Shown piece after piece: positions 16,580-26,300 of a stretch of DNA of 64,000 nt. The number at the start of each line of letters is the position of its first letter. The stretch's first letter is position 1. The DNA is from Variovorax sp. OV700. GTDB taxonomy: Bacteria; Pseudomonadota; Gammaproteobacteria; Burkholderiales; Burkholderiaceae_C. The notes under the pieces are model-generated. The model searched no databases. It was not told the origin of the DNA and worked only from the letters and a program-made list of their open reading frames with translations. The DNA is taken from the NCBI RefSeq assembly GCF_900099805.1, contig NZ_FNDR01000007.1, positions 248,001 through 312,000 on the forward strand, written 5' to 3'. The translations under genes were made by a program, and so were the position numbers.

Positions 16580-17952
16580 GCGCACGACCAGCCGCGGCAC
16601 CGCGCGGCGTCGGCATGTCCAGCGCGGCCCTGGACATCGTGGCCGAGCTGGAAGCGGCTTTCGCGCATGTCACGCCGGTGGCCATGCGCGGCCGGGTCAG
16701 CAAGGCGGTCGGCATGCTGATCGACGCCACCGGCATCCAGGCCCACGTGGGCGAGTTGTGCGAGTTGGTCACGCCCGGCGAGCCGCCACTGCTGGCCGAA
16801 GTGGTGGGCTTTCGTGGCAACACGGCCATCCTCACGCCGATGGGCCCGATCACCGGCATCTCGGCGCTGACCGAGGTGGTGCCGACCGGCCGCGGCCACG
16901 CATGCCCGGTTGGTGCGAACCTGCTGGGCCGCGTGCTCGACGCACTGGGCCAGCCCATCGACGATCTCGGCCCGCTTGCCACGCACACGCGACTGCCGGT
17001 GCACCGCGAGCCGGTGAGCCCGCTCGCGCGGCGCATGATCGACGCGCCGCTGGCCACCGGCATCCGCGCCGTCGACACGCTGCTGACGCTGGGCGAAGGC
17101 CAGCGCATCGGCGTGTTCGCACCGCCCGGCGTGGGCAAGAGCACCTTGCTCGGCATGCTGGCGCGCGGCTCGACGGCCGAGGTGAACGTGATCGCGCTGA
17201 TCGGCGAGCGCGGACGCGAGGTGAAGGAGTTCATCGAGCACAACCTCGGTCCCGAGGGGCTGGCCAGGACCGTGATGGTGGTCTCCACCTCCGACCGGCC
17301 GCCGATGGAGCGCATCAAGTCGGCCTATGCGGCAACGACCATCGCCGAGCACTTTCGCGACCAGGGCAAGAAGGTGTTGCTGCTGGTCGATTCGCTCACG
17401 CGCTTTGCGCGCGCGCAGCGCGAGATCGGCCTCGCGAGCGGCGAGCCGCCCACGCGCCGCAGCTACCCGCCATCGATTTTCTCGATGCTGCCGCAGCTGC
17501 TGGAGCGTGCGGGGCAGGGCAAGACCGGGTCCATCACCGCCGTGTACTCGGTGCTCACCGAAGGCGACGAAGAGAACGACCCGATCGCCGAAGAGGTGCG
17601 CTCCATTCTCGACGGCCACATCGTGCTCTCGCGCAAGATCGCGGCGGCCAACCGCTACCCGGCCATCGACGTGCTGGCCAGCATCAGCCGCGTGATGCCG
17701 CTGGTGGCTTCGCGCCAGCATTGTGCGGCGGCCGCGCACTTTCGCAGCTTGCTGGCCAAGTACCAGGAGATGGAGTTGCTGGTGCAGATCGGCGAATACA
17801 GGCCGGGCACCGATGCGCTGGCCGACGAGGCGATCCGGGCGCGGCCCGCGATGCTCGACTTCCTGTCGCAGCCGCCGAAGACCAGCCTGCCTTTCGATCA
17901 GTCGCTCGCAGCGTTGCTGCGCCGGGCACCCCGAACGGAGCAGGCTGCATGA
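16576..17952 (+). CDS. sctN: type III secretion ATPase SctN
   Basis: 458 aa. It is an F1-like ATPase. Walker A is PPGVGKS with the catalytic Lys at residue 188, Walker B region KVLLLVDSLTRFARAQREI, and the family motif GEPPTRRSYPPSIFSMLPQL. It is the cytoplasmic hexamer that unfolds substrates and strips chaperones. It overlaps sctL and sctO by four bases each. All catalytic motifs look intact, so the system should be energised. Confidence 0.98.
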   Translation: MSARPAAAPRGVGMSSAALDIVAELEAAFAHVTPVAMRGRVSKAVGMLIDATGIQAHVGELCELVTPGEPPLLAEVVGFRGNTAILTPMGPITGISALTEVVPTGRGHACPVGANLLGRVLDALGQPIDDLGPLATHTRLPVHREPVSPLARRMIDAPLATGIRAVDTLLTLGEGQRIGVFAPPGVGKSTLLGMLARGSTAEVNVIALIGERGREVKEFIEHNLGPEGLARTVMVVSTSDRPPMERIKSAYAATTIAEHFRDQGKKVLLLVDSLTRFARAQREIGLASGEPPTRRSYPPSIFSMLPQLLERAGQGKTGSITAVYSVLTEGDEENDPIAEEVRSILDGHIVLSRKIAAANRYPAIDVLASISRVMPLVASRQHCAAAAHFRSLLAKYQEMELLVQIGEYRPGTDALADEAIRARPAMLDFLSQPPKTSLPFDQSLAALLRRAPRTEQAA

Positions 17953-18434
17953 GCGTCGACTGGAAGCTCCTGGCCGACGTGCGCGAGCGGCAGAAAACCG
18001 TGGCCATGGGAGTGGTCGCACGCGACCGCGCGGCCGCCGAAGAGAGCCAGGCGCAACTGCGGCAGGCCGAGGCCGCGGAGCAGCAACAGGTGCAGAACAA
18101 GCTGCAGCACTGGGAGGCCACGCGCGGTGCGATGTTGGGCGGCCAGGTCAGCGTGGCGGAGTTCCGCCATGCGGGCGCCTGGAGCAGCGCGCTCGATGCG
18201 CAGATCGCCGAGGCCGGCCAGGTCACCGCGCAGACCGCGCGGGCGCACTCGGAACGCGAGCAGGTGCTGGAAGAAAGCCGGCGCCAGTTGCGCGCTGCCC
18301 ACGGCGAGCTCGAGAAAGCGCGGCAGATGCAGCAGCGCGCACGCTCCGAGCACCTGCACCTGCAGGAGCTGCGGATCGAAGACACGAACGAAGAGAGCAC
18401 CGCGCAGGCCTGGGCCATGCGCCGGCCCGCCTGA
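17949..18434 (+). CDS. sctO: type III secretion stalk protein SctO (HrpB7/YscO-like)
   Basis: 161 aa. Almost entirely charged coiled coil rich in Glu, Arg, Ala and Gln (RDRAAAEESQAQLRQAEAAE and similar), the hallmark of YscO/HrpB7/FliJ. The start overlaps the sctN stop (ATGA). The family inserts into the SctN hexamer and contacts the SctV ring. Sequence identity within the family is low, so identification uses size, composition and position between sctN and sctT. Confidence 0.88.
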   Translation: MSVDWKLLADVRERQKTVAMGVVARDRAAAEESQAQLRQAEAAEQQQVQNKLQHWEATRGAMLGGQVSVAEFRHAGAWSSALDAQIAEAGQVTAQTARAHSEREQVLEESRRQLRAAHGELEKARQMQQRARSEHLHLQELRIEDTNEESTAQAWAMRRPA

Positions 18435-18448
18435 GCAAGGAGCATCCG

Positions 18449-19228
18449 ATGGAAAGCTTCGAACTCGGCCACATGGAGCAGTTTTTCTCGGCGGTGGTGC
18501 TGACGCTGCCGAGGCTGTTCGCGATCTTCGCGGTGGTGCCTTTCCTGTCGGACGGCATGATCACCGGCACTGTGCGCAACGGCATCCTGCTGATGCTCGC
18601 GATTTTCATGTCGCCGGTGGCGGGCGAGGTGCCGGCCGCGTCGATGGCCACCTGGGTTTTCATTGCCGGCAAGGAGGCGCTGATCGGCGTGTTGCTCGGC
18701 CTGGGCTTCGGCATCTTCATCTGGGCCATCCAGAGCGTGGGCGACCTGATCGACTTCCAGACCGGCTCCAGCAACGCCTCCTTCTTCGACCCGGTGGCGG
18801 GGCACGAGAACGGCGCGACAAGCGAGTTTCTGGGTTGGATGGTCATCACGCTCTTCGTGTCGGCCGGCGGCCTGCTCGCGATGCTCGGCGTGATCGTCGA
18901 CTCCTACCGCATCTGGCCGGTCGGCTCCTTCTTTCCCAACGTGGGCCTGGTGCTCGAGCAGTTCGCGATCCGCCAGGGCGACACGCTGTTTCTCTGGATC
19001 GTGAAGCTGGCCTCGCCCGTCATCGTGGTGCTGCTGCTGGTGGAACTGGGCGTGGGGCTGGTGGGCCGGGTGGCGCCGCAGCTCAACGTGTTCGTGTTTG
19101 CGCAGCCCCTCAAGAGCCTGCTGGCGCATCTGATGATGCTGCTGTTCCTGTTCTTCGTGTACGAGTCGCTGCAGGACTTTCTGCGGCCCGAGAACGGCGT
19201 GCTCGATTTCCTGCGGTCCACGCTGTAG
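18449..19228 (+). CDS. sctT: type III secretion export apparatus protein SctT
   Basis: 259 aa, the normal YscT/HrcT/FliR length. Several membrane helices are visible: FSAVVLTLPRLFAIFAVVPF, ILLMLAIFMSPVAG, EALIGVLLGLGFGIFIW, and further ones at VIVVLLLVELGVGLVG and LMMLLFLFFVYESL. The motif QSVGDLIDFQTGSS is conserved. Start at the ATG at 18449 after GCAAGGAG. It completes the R-S-T export gate. Confidence 0.96.
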   Translation: MESFELGHMEQFFSAVVLTLPRLFAIFAVVPFLSDGMITGTVRNGILLMLAIFMSPVAGEVPAASMATWVFIAGKEALIGVLLGLGFGIFIWAIQSVGDLIDFQTGSSNASFFDPVAGHENGATSEFLGWMVITLFVSAGGLLAMLGVIVDSYRIWPVGSFFPNVGLVLEQFAIRQGDTLFLWIVKLASPVIVVLLLVELGVGLVGRVAPQLNVFVFAQPLKSLLAHLMMLLFLFFVYESLQDFLRPENGVLDFLRSTL

Positions 19229-19238
19229 CGGACGAAGC

Positions 19239-20270
19239 ATGGCAGAGAAAGACCAGGACCCTACCGCCAAGCGCCTGCGCGATGCCCGCAAGCGCGGCGA
19301 GGTGGTGTTCAGCACCGACGTGGCCTCGACCGTGGTGTTCGTGGTGGTCGTGGTGTCTCTGTGGCTGGGCGGGCAGCTCATCTACAACCTGCTGCGCGAG
19401 CTGTGGCTGCATGCGACCAGCACCACTTTGCTGACGGCGCCCGACGACCGTTTTGTCGAATTGCTGCTGCACACCGGCGAGACGCTGGTGTGGGGCACGT
19501 TGCCGATCATGGCCATTGCCGCCGCGGCGGGCATCGTGGGCTCGCTGTTCCAGGTGGGCGGCATCGCGGCCTGGGAGCGCCTGAAACCCGACGTGAACCG
19601 CATGAACCCCGCAGAGGGCCTGGCGCGCATCTTCTCGACGCGCAGCCTCATCAACCTGCTGAAGATGTGCACCAAGACCGCGTTGCTTGCCGTGCTGATG
19701 TTCGTGGTGGTGCGCGGCTTCGTCGACACGGCGCTCAAGCTGGGCTATGCGCGGCCAGAAGGAATCATGACGGCCGCGGCGCACATGGTGCTGGTCGCCT
19801 TCGGCTGGGCGGTGGTGATCTACGTCGTGATGGCCATGGTCGACTACGCGCACGAGCACCACGAGTTCATGAAGAAGCAGCGGATGTCCGTCGAGGAGAT
19901 CCGCCAGGAACACAAGGAGATGGAGGGCGACCCCATCAACCGCTCGCGCCGCCGCTCGGCCCACTTCGAGGCGGTGTACGCGAGCCTCAACGACCGGGTG
20001 CGCGCGGCATCGGCGGTGATCCATTCGCCGCGCGTGGCCGTCGCGCTGCAATACCTCGGCGAGACCGACCTGCCGCGCGTGATCGCGCGCGGCGAGGGCG
20101 AGGTGGCCGCACAGATACGACGCTTCGCGAGCGAAGGATTGATACCGACCGAATTCGAGCCCGCGCTGGCCGAGCGCATCTACGACGAAGTACCCGAAGA
20201 CCAGCCGATCCCGCGCGCGCTGTATGCGCCCGTGGCCAGGCTGCTGCGTTGGGCGCAGGGCAGCGAATGA
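19239..20270 (+). CDS. sctU: type III secretion switch protein SctU, with non-canonical cleavage site
   Basis: 343 aa. Four membrane helices in the first 210 residues (VVFVVVVVSLWLGGQLIY and others) are followed by the cytoplasmic domain with the conserved EHHEFMKKQRMSVEEIRQEHKEMEGDP. The autocleavage motif NPTH of FlhB/YscU is replaced by H262-S263-P264-R265, so the cyclising Asn is missing. The following VAVALQY is still aligned. It starts 11 bp after sctT and is 34 bp before the giant gene. Uncleaved SctU would be expected to alter substrate switching, so this system may not need a needle-to-effector switch. Confidence 0.95.
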   Translation: MAEKDQDPTAKRLRDARKRGEVVFSTDVASTVVFVVVVVSLWLGGQLIYNLLRELWLHATSTTLLTAPDDRFVELLLHTGETLVWGTLPIMAIAAAAGIVGSLFQVGGIAAWERLKPDVNRMNPAEGLARIFSTRSLINLLKMCTKTALLAVLMFVVVRGFVDTALKLGYARPEGIMTAAAHMVLVAFGWAVVIYVVMAMVDYAHEHHEFMKKQRMSVEEIRQEHKEMEGDPINRSRRRSAHFEAVYASLNDRVRAASAVIHSPRVAVALQYLGETDLPRVIARGEGEVAAQIRRFASEGLIPTEFEPALAERIYDEVPEDQPIPRALYAPVARLLRWAQGSE

Positions 20271-20304
20271 ATCTCGAGAAACTGACGATCGAAAGGAACT
20301 AGCC

Positions 20305-23300
20305 ATGTTGATTGCCGATGGTGGAGGCAGCGTACGCGTGCCGGTGAACGTACCCAACCCCGTGAACACGGCGCAGCAGCCTGCGAGTTCGGCCGAGTCG
20401 GACGCCGCGGCGCGCGCGCGGGAGTTGCAGCGCCAGCTGGAGGCGTTGCTCGAAAAACTCCGCGAAGCGCAGCGCCAGGCGGAGGAGGCCCGCAAGCGCG
20501 CCATCGAGGCGCAGAAAAAGGCCCAGCAAGCCAGGGAGCACGCCGAAGCCATGGCGGAAAAGGCGCAGAAGACCAAGGACCTGGCCGAGGCCAACAAAGC
20601 CAAGAAGGCGCAGCAGGACGCCAAGCTGGAAGATGCGCGCGCCAAGGATGCAAGTGCCGACGCCAACCTGAAGGACAAGAACGCTGCGCTGCTCAAGGCC
20701 GAGGTCAAGCAGAAGCGGGAGGAAACGAAGAGCTCGGATGCCAAGGCCTCCGCGGCCACCGACAAGAAAGTGCAGGACGCGAAGACCGAGCGCAACGATG
20801 CGCAGAAAACCAGCGACTTTTCAAAGCTCTATCTCGACTCGCAGGAGAAGGAGAGCAAGGCGCAGGACGCGGAGGCCAAGGTTGTCGAGCTGACGCCCAC
20901 GCCGGGTCGTCCGTCCGCCACCATCACCGACAAGGAGCGCACGGCGCTCGACAAGGCCGAGGAAAAGGCCAAGACGCTGCGCGGCGAGGCGGATGCTGCG
21001 ACGAAGAAGTTCGGCAGCGAGATCGGCGAAGAGGCGAACACCGAGTTCTGGGGCGATCCGCCTGCGCCGGCCGGCACCGAGGGGCCGGTGGCGCCGGCCA
21101 CCGACGATCCGCTGCAAACGCCGCTCACGCAGCTGCTGCAGGTCTCGCCGAAGGCCACGGCCAACCCGGCCGCCAACAACGGCCTGCTGTTCACCCCGAC
21201 GCTGACCTCCGGCAGCACGGGCACCACCAGCAGCAGCCTGCTCGTACCGTCGTCCACCTTCTCGTCCGGCACCGGCACGAACGCGATGTCGCCATTCAAC
21301 ACCTTCCTCAAGGCGCCCGAGCCGGTCGTCACGCCGCAGGTGAAGAAGACGCTGACGGACATCGCGGACGGAAAGAGCGTGGAGCAGATCGCAAGCGATC
21401 GCAAGATGCGCGTCGACCAGGTGATGTCCGAAGCCAACGCGGCGGGCGTCAAGATCACCACGGCCGCGCCGAAGGACGGCGTGCAGGCCACCACCATCCA
21501 GCGTGGCGACGCCTCGCTGACCTACAGCCGCGACGCGAAGCACGACACCCTTTCGGTCAAGGGCAGTCTCGCGGACCCGAAGGCGCCATGCGGCCAGAAG
21601 ACCGTCGACGCGAAGGAGGAGGGCAACGGGCGTTACAGCCAGACGACGAAGGACGCCAAGACCGGCGACACGGTCACCACCACCATCGACGGCAGCGCGG
21701 GCACGCGCACGGTGAGCGTGGTGGACGAGCACGGCCTGCGCACCGACACCACCACCTCGCTGACCGGCGCAGAGGTCACCCGCCCCGTGGGCGACTACGA
21801 GGGCTATCTAGAGGTGGCCAAGGCCGCGGACCTGAAGCCCGAGCAGCTGCTGGCGCTGAACCCCGACGTGGACTACGGCAAGGCGCTCAAGCCGGGCCAG
21901 GAGTTGGTCGTGGCCGGCGTGCCCACCACCGTCAAGACCTTCAACAAGGACGGATCGACGCTCGAGAAGACCACTGCGAGCGACGGCACGCTGCAGGTGG
22001 TGGCCACGAGCGCGAGTGGCCGCCGCACGGTGCTGATGGGCGAACCCGACGCCAAGGACGGCCCGGGCGAGGGGGTGCGCAAGTCGATCTTCGACGACAA
22101 GAAGTCCGTGGCCGAAACCGCCAAGGCAATGGGCATGACGGAAGACGAAGTGCTCGCGGCGCTGCCCGAAGGCACGGTCGACGTGAGCAAGCCCAGCGCC
22201 GACAACGGCCACATCGAGACCCGCACGATCTACGATCCCGCCACCAACCGCCTGGTGGTCGAGAGGAACGACTGGAACCACGGCGGCGGCAGCCGCGAGG
22301 ACATCGACGACAAGACCAAGTACACGGTCACGCAGAAGGACCCGAAGACCGGGAAGTCCGAGCGCGTAGAGGTCAGCGGCGGCCTCGGCTACCTGCAGCA
22401 TCAGGCCGAGGACAAGGCCAAGTACGCCGACAGCTACGGCCAGCAGATCGGGGACCTGGACAAGACCATCCACCTCTACAAGCGCATGGGCGAACCGGTA
22501 ACCGACCTGGTCGAGCAGCGGAAGCAGTTGGTGTCGCAGCAGACCGATGCGCGCGGCGAGGCCACGATCGCCAACACCAGGGCCACCGCTGCGCTCACCA
22601 AGCAGCAGCAGGTGACGATCGACGAGCAGGCCCGCGTGGCCTACCAGAACGTTGCCTATGCGCGGCCCGGCAGCAAGGACCAGGCAGAAGCCATCAAGGC
22701 ACTGGATGACCGGCTCGAGCTGCTGGACCATGTCGACCGGCTCGTCGACGTGGCCGACAAGGACGTGGACCTGGCCAAGGCCGGCGCCGACCAGGTGAAG
22801 AAGCAGGACGCCAAGACCCAGGCCGATGCCGACCTGGAGACGGAGTTCCAGAAATGGAAGCGCACCTGGCTGTGGAACGGCCTGGACGAAAAGGAGATCC
22901 AGAAGCGCGAGGCTCAGGGTGCAAGCCCTGTCGGGCCGGCATACCGCAACGACGAGGAAGAAAACAAGGCGGCGTGGAAGGCCTTCGTCCAGCAGCAGGA
23001 GATGATGGACGAGCATGGCGACAAATACCTCACCGATGCGGGACGGCCCGCGCGCGATGCCTGGCTCAACCGCAACCAGGCCAGCGACGCGGCGCTGGAT
23101 TCCGCCATTCACTACGACCAGGCCTCCATTGCGAGCGGTGGGGCCAATACCCATCTGACCAAGGGCGAGCTCGACCGGCTGCAGCAGAAGAAAGACGCGT
23201 GGACCGACGCCAATCCGACGGTCATGCCAGAGAAATTCAAGGACCAGGAGGCGCTCGACAAGCTGGCCAAGAACCTGGCCGACGGCGAGATCGGCAACCT

Positions 23301-26300
23301 CGAGATCGGCGAGCACAAGAAGCATTCCGAGTACCTGAAGACGGTGTCCGCGCCCGACCGCGCCGATCCCGAGGCACTCAAGAAAGCCGAGGACAAATAC
23401 ACCGAGGACAACCAGGAAGCCACCACCAGGCTCAACGGCCAGATCAAGGACATTTCGGAGCGGCCCTTGCGCGAAAAGACGCGCTCGGTGGACGATTACA
23501 TCGCCCAGTGGGGCAAGCGCAATCCCGAGATCCAGAAAGATCTGGACGCGCTGGGCACTGACCAGGACCAGCGCAGCCTGCGCGCGACCGAATATCGCAG
23601 CGGGCAGATCCACAAGCTCCTGTCCGCGTCCGACCAGGGCAAGGAGCTTCAGGCGGCGATCAACCTGCGCTATTCACTCACAGACCAGTGGCTGAAGATC
23701 GGGGACAAGGACGACGGGCGCCTCGAGAAGGACCTCGAGGGCATCGAGAAGGGCATCGAAGGGCACACCTGGGTGCGTGACGTCTGGGGCAGCATGGCCG
23801 GCGACTCGGCCGAAGACGCGAAGAACTACACAGAGGAGCAGCGCGACGACCTGCGCGACCTGCGCGACGACCTCCGCGCGGGACGGATCTCGGCCTCGGA
23901 GTACGCGCGACGCGAGAACGAGTTCATGGACGCTTACGACGTCGAGTCCGACAAGATGGCCGACCGGGTGCGCGATAGCGACGGCACCTGGAGCGTGGTC
24001 GACGACGCGGTGCGCATGACCGTCACGGCGGCTGCCGGTATTGCCGCCACCATCGCCTCGGGCGGCAACGTGGCCGTGGGATTTGGCGCGGCGATGGCTG
24101 TCAGCGCGCTGTGGGACACCACGGGCGACGTCGTCGCCGCCGCGCAAGGGCGCGACATCTACGCCGACGGCCACTCGTCGTTGTGGACGCTCGAAGCCAA
24201 GGCCCTGACAGGCAACGCAAGTTGGGACGACGTCAAGTTCACGCTCAAGGACGAGGTCGTCGATGCCGCTACCAACGCGGTCACCGCCACGGGCGTGGGC
24301 GCGGGCATCAAGACCAGCGCCTCCGTCAGCGCCAAGCTGCTGGCCAACGGAACGATGGTCGGCAGCAAGGGCACGCTGAACCTCGCGGGGCGGGCGGTGG
24401 TCGGTGCGCGCGCGGGTGTCACCTCGCAGGCCATCGACGGCACCGGCCGCGTGGCGGTGGAAATCGGCCGCGTCGGGCTCGACGGCAAGCTGGGTACGGA
24501 AGAGGGCGACAAGCGCATCGGCGCCACCTTCGTCAGTTCGGCGGCGGGCCTGGTCACGGCGCCGCTCACGGGCGGCGTGTCGGGCGCGATCCCGCTGTGG
24601 AAGGCGGTAACGCCCGCCGCGCAGGCACAGGCGCAGGCCAGCGGCATGCCAGTCAAGCAGCAGCTGACCTACTTCGGACTTGGCGCGCAGTTCTTGAACG
24701 ACGGCGCGGCGGGCCTCGGCACCGGCGACCTGATCTCGCTGGCCAACGAGGGCCGGCACATGAACCGCGGCGAGTTCATCGCGGCCTCGCTGCAGGTGAT
24801 CCCGGGCACGCTCAACAACGTGGCGCTGCACCCGGCCATGGCGGCGCGCGCGCGCGCCCAGGCAGAGGCCGCGCAGAATGCAGCCCCCGCCCGGACGCTG
24901 CACGACGAGTTGGTGGTGACCGAGCTCACGCTGCCGCACCTGGCGAATGAAGACAGCCTCCTGCCCGCGCAGGTGTCGGACGCGATGGCGCCCGGCGGGC
25001 GCGTCGAGCTGCACGTCGCCGCCGATCGTCCGGACGGTCCGGCGCCGCGCAACGGCGAAGCCCTGGACATCGATTCCGACCAAGCGGCGGCGATCCACGA
25101 GCGGCTGCGCAGCGCGGGCTTCGAGCAGATCCGCATCGAGCGTAAATCCGATGCCGAAGCGGGCGAGCCCGGCTTCATCGTGCATGCCATCAAGGAAGGC
25201 GGCGAGATCCAGACCGACGGCGTGGTACCGCTGCTCTCGCGCACGGTGCCGACCGAACCCGAGGGGCAGGACACGTCCAACACGGCCGATGCCCCGGACG
25301 GCAGCAACGGCCCCGACGGCCCGAACAACAACGACGGTTCCGACTACGCGCTGCCTCCGTCCGGCAGCAGCCTGCACACTGTGAGCTGGAACGGCACGCT
25401 CAAAGCCATCCTGCAATCGGGTGGCACGCTGCGCAACACCGCGTTCTACCTGCACGCCACGCCCTACGACGAGAACACCGGCATGGCGCTCAATGCCGCC
25501 GACAGCGGCCTGCCGCGCGCGGTGGACGGCGAGACGCCTGCGCAGCGCAGGGCCGCGTACGCCGGCGCGGACAGCCCCGAGGCGCTGGCCGCGCTGCCGC
25601 CCGCGCGCTACGCCACGCTCAAGGAGGCGATGAACGCCGCGCAGGCCGGCAACGGCGACCGCGGGCACGACAACATCGCGCTCGTCTACGAGCCCAAGCT
25701 CGGCGCGGACGGCCGGGTACCGCCAGAGGCAGTGCTGGCCACGGTCCATCTCGACAAGACCGGCGACGGCCCCGCGACGCTGCGCGACGTTACGCAGAAT
25801 CCGCGCAGCGACATCGCCGCCACGGTGGCGCTGCGGGTGAGCTATCCGGTCGTGCAGGCCGCGACGCGGTCTTCGGGCCTGATCCTGCCGGGCAGCGCGG
25901 CGCGGGACAGCTTTCTGCACGTGCCCGACGACGCCACCGTCTACTACGTCGACAAGTCGAAGCGCGTCACGCAAATCCCGGCCAACGACCCGCGCGTCGC
26001 CCAGGCGCTCGAACGTGCGCAACAGGCGCGTGCGCGGCTGCTCGCGCTGCCAAGCCACGAGCAAGGCCTCGACCTCGACAGCCTGCAGGCGTGGCGCGAG
26101 CAGTCCGGCATGAAACCGGTCGACCTGCGCGTGGTCGGCCCCGGACAGCTGCCCGAGGGGCAGGGCATCTACCATCGCCGCGATGGCGTGGCACTGGTTC
26201 TGCGCGATCCCGCCATCGAAAGCCGGCACGGCACCGCGCCTACCCTGCGCACCGCCGCGCACGAACTTGCGCATGGCAACGAGGACCAGCGCAACGTGTT

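Noticed and set aside
24844..24857. CG dinucleotide run as possible phase-variable tract
   Set aside because: It is a short run that encodes Arg-Ala residues in frame and is expected by chance at this GC content.
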